Assembly: GCF_000330505.1 (NCBI RefSeq)
Contig: NW_004191902.1
Coordinates: 126,545 to 190,544 of the forward strand
DNA length: 64,000 bases
Direction: 5' to 3'
Origin: Entamoeba invadens IP1
Taxonomy: Eukaryota > Evosea > Mastigamoebida > Endamoebidae
Shown: positions 52,005 through 62,042 of the stretch, one piece after another
How the letters are laid out: every line of letters begins with the position of its first letter
Position numbering within the stretch: the first letter of the stretch is position 1
The notes under the pieces: model-generated
What the model saw: the letters and a program-made list of their open reading frames with translations, nothing else
Told to the model about the DNA's origin: nothing
Databases searched by the model: none
Position numbers and translations under genes: made by a program

Positions 52005-52811
52005 TAGTCGGGTGATAAAGGGGGTTAATTTGGGACAGAAGTAGTTAATTTGAGTAAAAAACTATAAAATATAATTTCTTTAACCATAAAAGTATTAGAA
52101 GGGTTTTTTCAATTAACTACTTTGAAGATAATAAAAGAAAACCATAACTTTTTATTTTTGATATTATTCAATCTTTGAAAACAATGGAAGAAGAAGAGTA
52201 AGGAACCCTCGATGAAACAACCACAGGCAATCAACACAAAAAAAGCAATTTAAATACAAGAAACCAGTTTAAAAACTGTATTTCAATATATATTCATGAT
52301 GTATATGGTTAAAATGCCAGAGTTTAATGAATTAACTACAATGTCAATCTTTTAAAGTGTCACAGAATCACTGAAAATCCATCATTTGTTGAAATCTTTT
52401 AATCTTTCGTTGTTGAACCATTCCCATTGAGAAAGGAAAAGAGAAAGACCATTTTAACACCAAAACAATTGGAGTTGAAGAAGAGCAGAAAAGAAACGAA
52501 ACAAAGGAAAAAACAAAGGAAAATCCTTTAACAAAACAAGTTTCAGACAAACCACAAAAAGTGCTGCGTTTTAGACTTCCACATTTCTCTAAGTGAACAA
52601 ATTGAGGTGTTTTTGTTTATTTTTGAAATAGAAATTTATAATTATTCAATTTATAATCATTTAAAATTAAAAAACTATAATTTAAATTAATATTTTAATT
52701 TTATGTTTATTTTGACCTTTAAATAGATTTTTTAAAAATTATAGTTTCAAAATTATATTTATCAAAATTAACTACCTTTGTCCCTTTTTAATGCTATTTA
52801 TCCCCCGACTA
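52005..52811. mobile_element. 807-bp TA-flanked inverted-repeat element
   Basis: Left end TAGTCGGGTGATAAA and right end (reverse complement) TAGTCGGGGGATAAA, flanked by TA (52003-52004, 52812-52813). Similarity continues inwards through GGGACA and GTAGTTAATTT for about 60 bases. The interior has a basic frame fragment (RKTILTPKQLELKKSRKE near 52.45-52.53 kb, plus strand) without start or domain. Ends resemble those of the 4.1-kb element in the TA-TAG...GGG form, suggesting related transposases. Confidence 0.7.
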
Positions 52812-52986
52812 TAATACTATAATATTCTGAAAATAAATTATTGGTTAAATTAACTACTATCATAGTATTTTTAATATAACTATACTATACTATAATATAT
52901 TAATAAAATAATATTATATAAATCAACTATTAATATAGTATTGCTTCAAATAAAACTATACCATACTATAATATACTAATAAGAAA

Positions 52987-53532
52987 TTAATTTATTTGTA
53001 ACACTACAATCCTCGTACAAGTGAATCCACTTGGGAAAGAACAGCCCACATAGTCTTCATCAGTAAGGCCTTCATAACTTCGAGCTAACTGTTTAACGAA
53101 ACTCTTTGATGTTGGTTTGTGGACATAAACGCGACTTGCCCCGTAGCCAAAGTCAAACCAACAAGGAGTGTTCATGTCATGCAAAGACAAGGAGCCCCGC
53201 TTTCCAGGAAGAAGGGGGTATTTACGAGGAGACTCCAAGTGTGGTGCTAACAAGGAGAATGCAAAGTTTTTGGAGTCTTTGGACTTTTCATAGTCATCAG
53301 AAAGGGGGTCGATAGTTGTGATTTTTCGATTTGAATAGGTGCCAAAGATGTGGTCGTGTGCAAAACAAATGAAGAGACAGTGTGGCTTATTCATCACTTT
53401 ATGGTTCAAAGTTAAGTTGGAAAGACCATCAGTATCACTGTCATATAAAGTCTGATACCCACAATGTCGGTCCGTCCACTCCGCATAGTACTTCGAACAT
53501 TTAATGACATACAACAATTGGTCATCCCCCAT
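52987..53532 (-). CDS. TLDc-domain-like protein
   Basis: 181 residues, shorter relative of the protein at 22740. It shares the order of features: WTDRHCGYQTLYDSDTDG, a Phe-Gly strand (CLFICFAHDHIFGTYSN), KNFAFSLLAPHLESPRKYPL, then a terminal hydrophobic strand RIVVLQIN. The whole protein is the domain; no N-terminal extension. Function in Entamoeba unknown. ATG at 53532 is the first in frame. Confidence 0.55.
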   Translation of the reverse strand: MGDDQLLYVIKCSKYYAEWTDRHCGYQTLYDSDTDGLSNLTLNHKVMNKPHCLFICFAHDHIFGTYSNRKITTIDPLSDDYEKSKDSKNFAFSLLAPHLESPRKYPLLPGKRGSLSLHDMNTPCWFDFGYGASRVYVHKPTSKSFVKQLARSYEGLTDEDYVGCSFPSGFTCTRIVVLQIN

Positions 53533-54535
53533 TTCTCACTCTTTTTCAAATTATTGAGAAAATGTCTCTTTTCGTTCTTTTAAAGTGTTAAAAACATTTC
53601 TCATATTTATTCTATTTAGTCTATTTATCCACTTTGTGACATTCACTCAAGTATAGTATAATATGTAACATTTTGTTATATCATAATAGTTCTGCTCTCT
53701 CTTTTAAAACATTACTTTCCAATAGAAATGAGTTTGACTATTTCTATGTTACAAAATAAATTTTCTGGTAAATCAAAAATCTGTATGAATTAGTCATTTC
53801 ATAATTTTATTATTTAAATGCTAATAATTTTTTAGTATAAAGTATTGGTTGGTGGAATAGTTATCAATGCTAATCAAGTTTTTTGAATAATTTATTTTTG
53901 GAATTATATTATTATAGTTTATTAAAGTAATAAATTAAATAGGTAAAAAAATAGAAAAATAAAAATGAAAATAAGTCATTTTTAGCAAAAAAAATGTCAA
54001 AAAAATCCGATAAATTAAAATGGAATTATTATTTATTTATTATATTTTGTTGAGATAAAAATTATATTTACAATTGAAAAGACAATTGTATTTCCCACAA
54101 TTTAAACAAAATAATTGGTACTATTAATTATATTATATTATAAAGAGTTAAAGATATTTAAAAATAAACTTTTGTTGGTGTTTGACGTTTTTAATTAATA
54201 AGTTTTAAAATAAAAATAAATAGTTTCATAAATTATTTAATCTGGTTGAACTTCAACTCGACTTCAACACAAAAAGGTGATTTAACTTCAATAAATGTAA
54301 CATTTTATTTTCGAAGAGTAAATTAAGTGTTGAAACGAAATTGGAACAAGGTTGTATAACTGGTTACAAACCATTAATTATTAATTTTATTATAATTAAA
54401 TCTAGTTTTCGTGTTGCAAGATTAATTCTTTTTTTTATTAAAAAAATTAATTAATATTTTTCCTTTTTATTTATAAACGAAACCCTAAAAGTGGGTTATA
54501 TAAGTGCAAAACAAGAAAAGAAGTGTTTACCCCGC
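53533..54535. other. 1-kb AT-rich divergent spacer
   Basis: Between the TLDc gene and dCTP deaminase. No frame; small TTTTAGCA and ATTGTATT motifs only. A TTATATAAG TATA box is at 54496-54504. Confidence 0.5.
54496..54504 (+). promoter_or_regulatory. TATA box (TTATATAAG)
   Basis: 31 bases before the ATG at 54536; supports that ATG rather than an upstream GTG-led frame. Confidence 0.55.
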
Positions 54536-55290
54536 ATGTCCGTACTAAGCCACGATGCCATTTTGAAAGCTATAAATGATAAAGAAATCACCATCACACC
54601 CTTCGACGCAAAGAACGTCGGCCCCGCCTCCATCGACTTGAGTCTGGACAACGAGTTCAGAACTTTCATCAACAAGTCAGAACCACTTGACATAAAAGAG
54701 TCTACCAACTATAGAGAAGAGACAGAGGTCCACAAAATTGCTGATGACGAATTCTTTGAGGTTCCACCACAAACAACCTGTCTTGGAATTACCAAAGAGG
54801 TTGTCGGACTCTCCGATGGTCTCTGCGCATTGTTAGAAGGAAGATCCCGTTTCGCTCGCCTTGGGCTCTTCGTCCATATCACTGCCTCTTTTATGAACCC
54901 AGGCATCAACAACAGACAGGTTCTTGAGATTTATAACTCCTCAAATGTTTGTCACTTTTCTTCTCGTTTTTGCTCTTCAAATATATTCTCGTTCTACCTT
55001 CCTCACTCTTATTATTTTTGAGATTATATGATTTATTAATTTTTATTATATAATCTCTATAATAATTATTATTTAAATATAATTATTTAATTTATTATAC
55101 AAATTTATTTTTATATTTAGAAATTTTTATTTATAATTATATTTTTATTATAATTTAATTAATAATAATTAACACTTATTTATAGAGAGTGATTCGTTTA
55201 TACCCAGGCCAAAAGGTTTGCCAGATGGTCTTTATGCGTATGGAAGGCAATGCCCAGTATAAGGGAATATTTGAACACAACTTCCTTTAA
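54536..55290 (+). CDS. dcd: dCTP deaminase (DCD/dUTPase superfamily)
   Basis: Coding is 54536-54946 joined to 55186-55290, 171 residues. Removing the 239-nt intron (GTTTGTC...TATAG) links LEIYNSSN to RVIRLYPGQKVCQMVF, restoring the family's C-terminal strands. Motifs include GPASIDLSL, LLEGRSRFARLGLFVH (Ser/Arg of the active site), FMNPG and the catalytic Glu region VLEIYN. The enzyme makes dUTP from dCTP, or dUMP if bifunctional, feeding dTMP synthesis or controlling dCTP. The family is mainly bacterial and archaeal, so lateral origin is possible, but the intron shows it is settled in the nuclear genome. Confidence 0.88.
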
Positions 55291-55745
55291 CCACACTGTC
55301 AAGTTTTTGTGTGTTCCTGAATTTATTTGTCAGACTTCAGTTCGATTTTCAATACTATTAAATAACTAATAAATATAGTAAAATATTATTAAAAAAATAA
55401 CACAGAAAAAAACCCGTCACTTAGTGACAGGAAGAATTGTAAAAAAAAGAGAGAAATGTTTAAGTTTTGGGATTGAATAGTTGAAAACCCCAATTTTTGA
55501 TTATTTTTTAAAAACTGTTACAAACGACACTTTGATTGGTCACTTAAAAAATATAACCAAGTAATATAATTTATTTAATTACTAACTCTAGTTTAAAACT
55601 TCAATAGAATCAACCAAAAGACAGAAAAGCCAAAATCATAAGAAACACAAGAGTGTGAGTTAAGTCTTAATTATTTGAATTACAAATGAACCAATATTAA
55701 ACTAGAAAAAAAAAAGAGAAAAAACTACAAAACGTAAGTGATTAT
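55291..55745. other. AT-rich spacer with small hairpin
   Basis: GTCAC-TTA-GTGAC at 55416-55428 is a short perfect hairpin. Otherwise A-rich, ending in a purine tract before the Myb-like gene. Confidence 0.5.
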
Positions 55746-56855
55746 ATGAGTAGTGAGATACTTGTATCTGACGATCACAGTACTCAATCCGAAATCTCAC
55801 AACCAACGCCAGTTCTCTGGACCGACGACGAACAACGTTTATTAGAAGAAAACATAGCGCGCCTTGAGATAAGCGAAAAGAACTTGAAAATGATATTTGA
55901 AATTTCAATGCTTTTTCCCCATAAAACAGTTCAACAGATAATTATGAGACTGAAATGGAACTCACAAAAGAACGACATCACTTGGGAGAGTTACTGTGCT
56001 CAGAACATTAAAAGTTCCCCAAGTTGTTCTCCAGACATTTCAAACCACTCAAGTCCTCGGATCTCAAAATCAAAACCAAATCGAAAAGTTCCTCAGCCAA
56101 CTCCTAAAAAGTTGGACGCAGAAAAGCGTAAGAGAAGGTCGGTCCCAGACTCCGCAACAATCAGTGTCGCTCAATCGAGAAACAAAAACAGATTTTCTCT
56201 CAACCAAGAAAATAGTTTCGGTAATAGTAATTTTACTATTACTAATGGTTCATCCCAAACTAGTTCAAATTATAGTTATAATACTATAAGTGGTATCCAT
56301 CAAGTTAAAGGCCCGCGCACACTCAAACACAACCGCGGCTCAGCGATGTTCATGCAAGTCAACCCAATAGAAGAAGTTGACGAGTCTGCAAGCTTGAAAT
56401 CTTTTCAACAAACACAACCAACTGTACAACCACCAGTTGGCGAGAAAATGGAGGAGATGTCAACAATTAATTATCCCGAAAGTGACAGCCCACGCTTCCA
56501 AAAAATCGAAACCTTCCAGAACATTCCAACCGTCCCTCCCGTTCCGCTCCAAGGCGACACCCGGTGCGGCGTGACGGGGCAGGAACTGAATCTGCAAGAC
56601 CTCATTCTCCGGATTGACGGACTTGTCCGCGATAACAACTCGATACTCAACTACGTCGAAAGCTCAATCAACAAGAATTTACAAATCGACCCTAACTACT
56701 TAAATGCGTTTGGGACGAATCTCCAAAACTTATTGGAATTAACAGATGGAATTGCTAAACCGTCGAGACTCCCATTCATGCCTTTAACCCTCAACGTTCC
56801 GCCATCACTCATTGGACAAAGACCAGGAACTAATTTTCAACAAAGATATGTGTGA
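55746..56855 (+). CDS. Myb/SANT-like nuclear protein of a plant-type family
   Basis: 369 residues. N-terminal residues about 22-80 form a Myb-like unit: VLWTDDEQRLLEENIARL, IFEISMLFPHKTVQQIIMRL, then KW, comparable to the KTVRDVALRCRW form known from plant Myb-like proteins. A long Ser/Asn/Gln-rich, probably disordered middle follows. A helical C-terminus (about 285-345) shows NSILNYVESSINKNLQI and LQNLLELTDGIAKPSRLPFMPL, similar to the conserved end of that plant family. Probably a transcriptional or chromatin factor. Single exon. Confidence 0.55.
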   Translation: MSSEILVSDDHSTQSEISQPTPVLWTDDEQRLLEENIARLEISEKNLKMIFEISMLFPHKTVQQIIMRLKWNSQKNDITWESYCAQNIKSSPSCSPDISNHSSPRISKSKPNRKVPQPTPKKLDAEKRKRRSVPDSATISVAQSRNKNRFSLNQENSFGNSNFTITNGSSQTSSNYSYNTISGIHQVKGPRTLKHNRGSAMFMQVNPIEEVDESASLKSFQQTQPTVQPPVGEKMEEMSTINYPESDSPRFQKIETFQNIPTVPPVPLQGDTRCGVTGQELNLQDLILRIDGLVRDNNSILNYVESSINKNLQIDPNYLNAFGTNLQNLLELTDGIAKPSRLPFMPLTLNVPPSLIGQRPGTNFQQRYV

Positions 56856-57120
56856 TGTGTAATTGTATTTTTTTATAGTTTTATTTATGGTTATTTATAG
56901 GTTCAATTTGGATTTTTCATTTTTATTGGAATGATTATAATATTACTATTTATTTAATAAATTTTATTATATCACTATTATTAATGAGTTTTACTTAAAC
57001 TAATTTATTGTTAATTTTGATTAGAATAATTTGGGGGCAGACCTTTCCCACCCTCACCCAGTCTAAATATAGAATTAATTTACTATATTTTATAATTTTT
57101 TAATTATAATTATAGTAAAT
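56856..57120. other. spacer upstream of the ncRNA candidate
   Basis: AT-rich except for a GC-rich patch at 57031-57062 (GGGGGCAGACC then CCCACCCTCACCC), followed by AAATATAG. This patch could be promoter or a processed part of the RNA gene. Confidence 0.4.
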
Positions 57121-57480
57121 GGGCGTTTTGGATAATATTAGGTCTGGTTCCCGAATTCAAGAAATGCCGAAAATTCACCTCGAGTTAGTGGAAACCGAGA
57201 AAGACGGAGCATTGAAAAGAAGGCTCTGAAGACGCACTCAAACAGTCTGTTTGTGCACCGTTTCACCCACTTTCCAAGTCCTCCCTTGGCGCGGATCCCC
57301 CCTGACCCCCCCGCAAGCGGGGTGGAACCACATCCGCGTCCACACAGTACGGACAAGGAAAGTGGGTGACATGGGGACGCACAAACAGTGGCTGAAAAGT
57401 GGACTTCCTTCAAAAAACACTCGCGGCAAATATTTTATTTTGGTAAACGGTGGTGGTCAATGTAGGTCCCGACTTTTTTT
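57121..57480 (+). ncRNA. GC-rich structured non-coding RNA candidate, unidentified
   Basis: A 360-bp island of clearly higher GC content inside AT-rich DNA, without a convincing coding frame. It has nested complementarity: CTGTTTGTGC (57246) with GCACAAACAG (57379), TTTCACCCACTTTCC with GGAAAGTGGGTGA, GCGGAT with ATCCGC, and an apical CCCCGCAAGCGGGG hairpin, making one long rod of about 145 nt flanked by 5' and 3' parts. The plus strand ends in T7 at 57474-57480, a typical RNA polymerase III stop. Size and shape suit RNase P, RNase MRP or SRP RNA, but I could not find the diagnostic conserved blocks of any of these with certainty. Short frames on both strands are shadows of the structure. Confidence 0.6.
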
Positions 57481-57659
57481 AATTATATTTTATTTATTCA
57501 TTTTTACAACACCACAATAATCACTTTTTTTATTCTAAAAATTAAAATGCATATCAAAAAGTATAGTAAATTTAATTATATTTAATTATACAAATATTGT
57601 ATTTATACAAATGACTGAATTAAAAAAAATAATAAATTAGAATGATTTTCTAGTACATT

Positions 57660-59179
57660 TCAATTTTCGAAATCGAAAAGAGTTTTTTTCAGTTTGAAAT
57701 TGATTGCTTTTCGTTTTGACTTGTCGATTCTGACTTTTGTTGATCTTGTCATTTCACTTGCCGCCGATTGTGAGTCGCTCTCTTTTGTACTTTTTCCGAT
57801 TTCTGTTTTAGACGAGCAAGAGAACATTTCAGAGGTCTCGCTCTCCAATTTTTCGGGAGATTGGGAAGTTAATTGAATTCTGAGAAAGGAAGAAGATTGT
57901 GATTGGGAGAACGGGCGGATGTGGTATTTAGCTTTTTTTAAGATTTGTTTAGTTTTTTTCATCACTTTTCCAAACTCGATCTTGGGGAGATTTTGAAGGA
58001 ATGAGAGGGTCTGCGAGAAATTTAAACCCAGCAAATCTTTCTTGAGCACTAAAAGGATCCCCACACAAGTGGCTTTGACCAACGGGAAGTTGTCAAGGTC
58101 CAAGAAGAAAAAGTCCCAGTAGCGGAGTGTCTCGCTCAACGGGAACTCCATACAACACAACAGTGTCAACCACCGAAAGACAAAGAGTTCTGGGCCAACC
58201 CCAATGCTTTTCAGCTTATCGGCATATTGTTTGTCAGTTTTAGTTAGAACGCGTTCAATTTGACTCATCGAGTCTTTAATCCCATTTTTCTGATTATCAA
58301 ACGATGGGAGAAACCACATCCGCATTTGGTCAATTAACATAAACATACACCCAAACGTCTCCGCCTCGACTTTTTTATAATCAGGTTTGTCTTGAGATGA
58401 AGCAAATTGGGTGTAAAACACGTTACAGATATTGTTCATACCTCTAAGGGTCATTACTTTGAATATTATTATAATTAAATTATTAATATTATTATAATAA
58501 AACTAATAATAATATTATTAATAACTATTAATATAATAATATGATTAAATTATTAATATTATTAATATTATTATTAATATTATTATAATAAAACTAATAA
58601 TAATATCATAATTAAATTAATAATTATAATATAATTATAATTAAAAATATTATTATTAATATTATAATTAAATTAATATCAAACAACAAACTGAACATAA
58701 GAAACACCCCCATTAACAAGAGATAAGATAAATAAAATACGACGAAATGCTAAATCATGACGAATTGGCTCGTCGCGATTATAGGGAGCGCCTATGACTG
58801 TGCGAATGATATCCTTTTCGATAGTTCGCATTCTTTTTGTTTCATCATCGTTTAAATTAAATGTGGAAATTGTGTTTTCAAAAACATTTGTGGCATACTT
58901 TGTTTGCCAAGTCGCTTCAAAAACTTTGTCTAAACTCTCTGAAGACACGTTGGGGTATATTTCTCTCACGTACTTTGTGTATTGCCGAAGACAGTTCTCG
59001 TCGATAACTTGCCAGTCGTTCTTCAAAGGGGTGTAATATCCTAATAATAATTTCCAGACTTGTGAACGCATATTAAGATCTTCAGGAAGACCACTTTTGA
59101 ATATCCGTTTCTTCATCAACATCACGTCGATGTAGTCTGTTGAAAAGATATGAGTCCATGAATCATCGCGTTTCTGCAT
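57660..59179 (-). CDS. TBC-domain Rab GTPase-activating protein (TBC1D13-like)
   Basis: Coding is 59179-58692 joined to 58443-57660, 423 residues. The 248-nt intron (GTTTGTT...TTAG) splits the catalytic Gln finger; splicing gives SYVQGMNNICNVFY. Other TBC motifs are RSQVW, IEKDIIRT (the Arg finger, IxxDxxR) and FRWLTLLCCMEFPLSETLRYWDFFF. The order and the ETFGCMFMLIDQMR segment resemble TBC1D13, a Rab35-type GAP. It should speed GTP hydrolysis on a Rab in endosomal traffic. The C-terminal 110 residues are Ser/Lys-rich, probably regulatory. The intron contains TA-rich palindromic repeats. Confidence 0.9.
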
Positions 59180-59605
59180 GACTTAATTAGTTCAAGTCTG
59201 TTTGATGTGCGTCAAAATCAATTTTTGTCAGACACCACTCAATATAGTTGTTTTATAGTTTTATTTAATTTATTGATGGTTTTTTGAGTAGTTTTCTTTT
59301 TTTTTGGGTTGTTTGCTGATAATTCAAAAATTCACAACTTTTCAATTATTTTCAATATTTGGACACTATAGTTTGAATAATTTAATTTATTATTAATTAA
59401 TAATTAGAACAATAATGTTCTAATTAATAATTGTTGTTTTTGTGTGGCTGAAATTCCCGTTATTTGTCGTGTTTTTTATTAATTACTTTAACGATAATAT
59501 TATTATTATTTATTGTATTTTTATTTGATAATTTTTAACTATAGTACTATTATATTATTACTAGTAATAGAATTTAAAAAAAATCTATAAAAAGTAATAA
59601 ATTTA
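59180..59605. other. AT-rich divergent spacer
   Basis: Between the TBC gene and SDE2. Contains AATAATTAGAACA/TGTTCTAATTAATAATT, a near-palindrome around 59398-59430. No gene. Confidence 0.55.
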
Positions 59606-60199
59606 ATGGTTGAAATTACCTATCAAAACACAACTTTCACTTTTCCTGTGTACTCAACAAAACTCAACGTTTCAGATGCTTTCAAAATTCCCGAAGATTT
59701 TTTCTATTTGACTGACAAGGGTGGTCGTTACAAAACGACATTGCGGAATGGAGATAGTTTAAGAATTAATATTCGAGGGGCGGGAGGAAAAGGGGGATTT
59801 GGCGCACTTTTGAAGGACAGCTCGCAACGTGTCGCGAAGGAGAAGTTACCCGAAGATTACTTTGACATGTCCCGTGACCTTGAGACGGGGAAGCGAGTGT
59901 ATAAAATTCGCGAAGAGGCTGAAAAGGAGGAGAAGAAGCATTTAGAACAAGTCGAAAAGGCGATCGTTGAAAAGCGCGAGGAACAACAAGAGAAAGAGGT
60001 CTTAACACAAAAGCAACATCAGATAGAGAAGACGGAACAAACTATAGAAAAACTTCGAACACAGATCCGTGAAGATATCAAAATAGGAGGGATGAAAAGA
60101 AAACGCCCTATAAGGGGTGTCGTTCCGCCAAAAATTGGGATAACTCAAGACGGAACGCCAGACACACGAGATTTTGTGGATGAGTTGGATCCATTTTAA
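59606..60199 (+). CDS. SDE2: SDE2 homologue (ubiquitin-fold splicing/genome stability factor)
   Basis: 197 residues. The N-terminal ubiquitin-like fold (about 1-58) ends in the hallmark GAGGKGGFGALLK. In other eukaryotes the protein is cut after the GG by a deubiquitinase, releasing a Lys-starting SDE2 C-terminal part that acts in spliceosomal complexes and telomere/replication stability. The SDE2-N region continues with YFDMSRDLETGKRVYKI, then a charged helix (EEKKHLEQVEKAIVEKREEQ) and a short tail. The C-terminal SAP-type end of some relatives is absent. Single exon. Confidence 0.85.
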   Translation: MVEITYQNTTFTFPVYSTKLNVSDAFKIPEDFFYLTDKGGRYKTTLRNGDSLRINIRGAGGKGGFGALLKDSSQRVAKEKLPEDYFDMSRDLETGKRVYKIREEAEKEEKKHLEQVEKAIVEKREEQQEKEVLTQKQHQIEKTEQTIEKLRTQIREDIKIGGMKRKRPIRGVVPPKIGITQDGTPDTRDFVDELDPF

Positions 60200-60299
60200 T
60201 AACAATAGTATTAGATAGTATGACTTTAGTTTCTCACATTCCAAAAGAAACTTTCTCCGATAGTAATAAATTAATTCAATTCTATTTTGTTTTATTAAG

Positions 60300-60322
60300 G
60301 ATATGAGTGAATCACTCATATC
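60300..60322. repeat. perfect 10-bp palindrome with upstream ORF
   Basis: GATATGAGTG-AAT-CACTCATATC. It lies 37 bases upstream of the FHA gene start. The palindrome also contains the start of a 13-codon upstream frame (MSESLISQMDGMN, 60303-60344) ending 15 bases before that gene. If transcribed, it could form a hairpin that limits initiation. Confidence 0.6.
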
Positions 60323-60358
60323 TCAAATGGACGGAATGAACTGACTAATAAAGAATCA

Positions 60359-61285
60359 ATGGCGGTGGAACAAAACGATATAAAAAGCATGGAAAGAGGG
60401 TACTGTTGTAAAATCTCCCGGTTCTCCTCTCCTACCTCTGAGAACTCTCTGTATATCCGACCGAATAAAATATACCAACTGGGCTCAGACAAAAGCTCTG
60501 CCATCCAACTTGATGACGCCAACGGGGTTGTGTGCACGTTCACGTGCGACAAAGAAGCGAATGTTGTGATGGACGTGAACCCGAACACGACCGAGACGAT
60601 AAAGATTAACAACAAAGTAGTGCCCAACAAAAACCGGTTAAATCATTTAGACGTGATCTCCGTCGGTGGCGGCCGTCTTCAGTTTTTCTCATTTTTCAAT
60701 AACGGGAAGGTGAAAATGAACATTGGTGTTCTCCACCGTTTTCTGATCTTTAAGTACCCACATTTTAAAGAAGAACTCAACACTATAGAGGCGCACACGC
60801 AGAACATGCGCGAGTACCGCAAAGCATTAAAAAGTCTATTTGATGCTCTAGACAAAAAAGACAAAGATCGCGTCAACAAGTTTCGTGAGGTTTTACGAAC
60901 GGTACTGACCATCATAATGGACGATAATCCGCCAGGGAAATTACAACTTGAATGTTTAAAATGTGGCTTTGACACCCGATATAACATTCAAAAGACACCG
61001 TCAATGCCAAAATCTGCTGTCGTCTCTGTTAACACACTTGGAACGCCTTTAGACACCAATTTGGAGCTTCCAACCACTGAGAAAAAATCGGTGACGAGCG
61101 AAAGTAGTGCGGCGCCAACACGAAATTCCATTGCGTTCAACTTCTTTGAGCAAAAAGATAAATCGATGATGGTCGATACCAATGCGTCCGTGTTACTGAA
61201 CTTTGATAATATCGACGATGGGGACGAGTACGAAGAATTCAAGAATAAGACACAACTGCCGAAGATGCCGAAAGATATCAATTAG
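60359..61285 (+). CDS. FHA-domain-like protein
   Basis: 308 residues. A divergent FHA-type beta sandwich (about 18-115): IYQLGSDKSSAIQLDD, VVCTFTCDKEANVVMDV, TIKINNKVV, LNHLDVISVGGGRLQFF. The usual GR and SxxH residues are only partly kept, so phosphothreonine binding is uncertain. A helical middle (LHRFLIFKYPHFKEEL to RTVLTIIMDD) and a Ser/Thr-rich tail with acidic end follow. Probable nuclear scaffold. No catalytic domain, unlike the FHA-kinase at 10364. Confidence 0.6.
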   Translation: MAVEQNDIKSMERGYCCKISRFSSPTSENSLYIRPNKIYQLGSDKSSAIQLDDANGVVCTFTCDKEANVVMDVNPNTTETIKINNKVVPNKNRLNHLDVISVGGGRLQFFSFFNNGKVKMNIGVLHRFLIFKYPHFKEELNTIEAHTQNMREYRKALKSLFDALDKKDKDRVNKFREVLRTVLTIIMDDNPPGKLQLECLKCGFDTRYNIQKTPSMPKSAVVSVNTLGTPLDTNLELPTTEKKSVTSESSAAPTRNSIAFNFFEQKDKSMMVDTNASVLLNFDNIDDGDEYEEFKNKTQLPKMPKDIN

Positions 61286-61424
61286 GCGTGTTTTATTAAT
61301 GATTGACTTCAAAGTCTTCGATTTCAACTATTTCATTACTTTTAATTAGAATGAAACTAAAATGAATAGTAACGAAACCCAACTTCCATAGAAAACGAAT
61401 TAACGGACCAACAAATCAGTAGAC

Positions 61425-62042
61425 TTAAGCATACCCGAACTGCTTGAGGATTTTGACCTTCTCTTCGTATTTCTTGTCAGCCAAGACTTTTTCTCTTGCT
61501 TCCTTCATAGCAGTAGTTTTCTTGACTTTTGCTTCGTAGTACTTTTTGCCTCTAGCCTTTCTGATCTCTTCGTCTCTTTTGACGACGTCGGCGTATTTCC
61601 ATCCGATGGCAGTTCCAAGGGTGCCGAGGAGGGTTCTCTTTCTAGTAGGGTTGTAGTTGTAGATAACAGCGGCTTCAGGGATCGAAGACTTCTTCATCTT
61701 GTCGTATGGGGCGGGGCATCCTTCGAAACATTTGACATGAGAAAGAGCAGACTTTCCTCTGAAATTGTGTTTGGGGAGCATTCCTCTGATCGCCTTGTAA
61801 ACCATCTTGGACGGGGAACGTTGATGATATGGACCTCTCAATGGGTTTGTGTTGACTCTCTTACGTCTGTACATCTCCCACTTGACTAATCTCATGCGGA
61901 GGGTTCCACAGACTTCAAGCTGCTCACATCGCACTAAGACAATGCGGCGGCCTAACAACAATTGCTTGGCTACTGTCGAGGCTACGCGACCTAAGACGTG
62001 TCCTTTACAATCAACTACTATCACTCTTTTGCGCCCTTCCAT
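61425..62042 (-). CDS. RPL13A: 60S ribosomal protein uL13 (L13a)
   Basis: 205 residues, the eukaryotic length. The conserved core is intact: VDCKGHVLGRVAST, RCEQLEVCG, GPYHQRSPSKMVYKAIRGMLP, KHNFRGKSAL, FEGCPAPYDK. The C-terminal eukaryotic extension is Lys-rich (KKTTAMKEAREKV). Codon use is even and richer in G/C, as expected for a highly expressed gene. ATG at 62042. Transcribed divergently from the nucleoplasmin-like gene's side, with about 620 bp between. Confidence 0.98.
   Translation of the reverse strand: MEGRKRVIVVDCKGHVLGRVASTVAKQLLLGRRIVLVRCEQLEVCGTLRMRLVKWEMYRRKRVNTNPLRGPYHQRSPSKMVYKAIRGMLPKHNFRGKSALSHVKCFEGCPAPYDKMKKSSIPEAAVIYNYNPTRKRTLLGTLGTAIGWKYADVVKRDEEIRKARGKKYYEAKVKKTTAMKEAREKVLADKKYEEKVKILKQFGYA

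Noticed and set aside
57138..57520. Protein frames on both strands of the GC-rich island
   Set aside because: Three overlapping frames without conserved pattern; strong RNA complementarity and a T7 stop explain the composition better.
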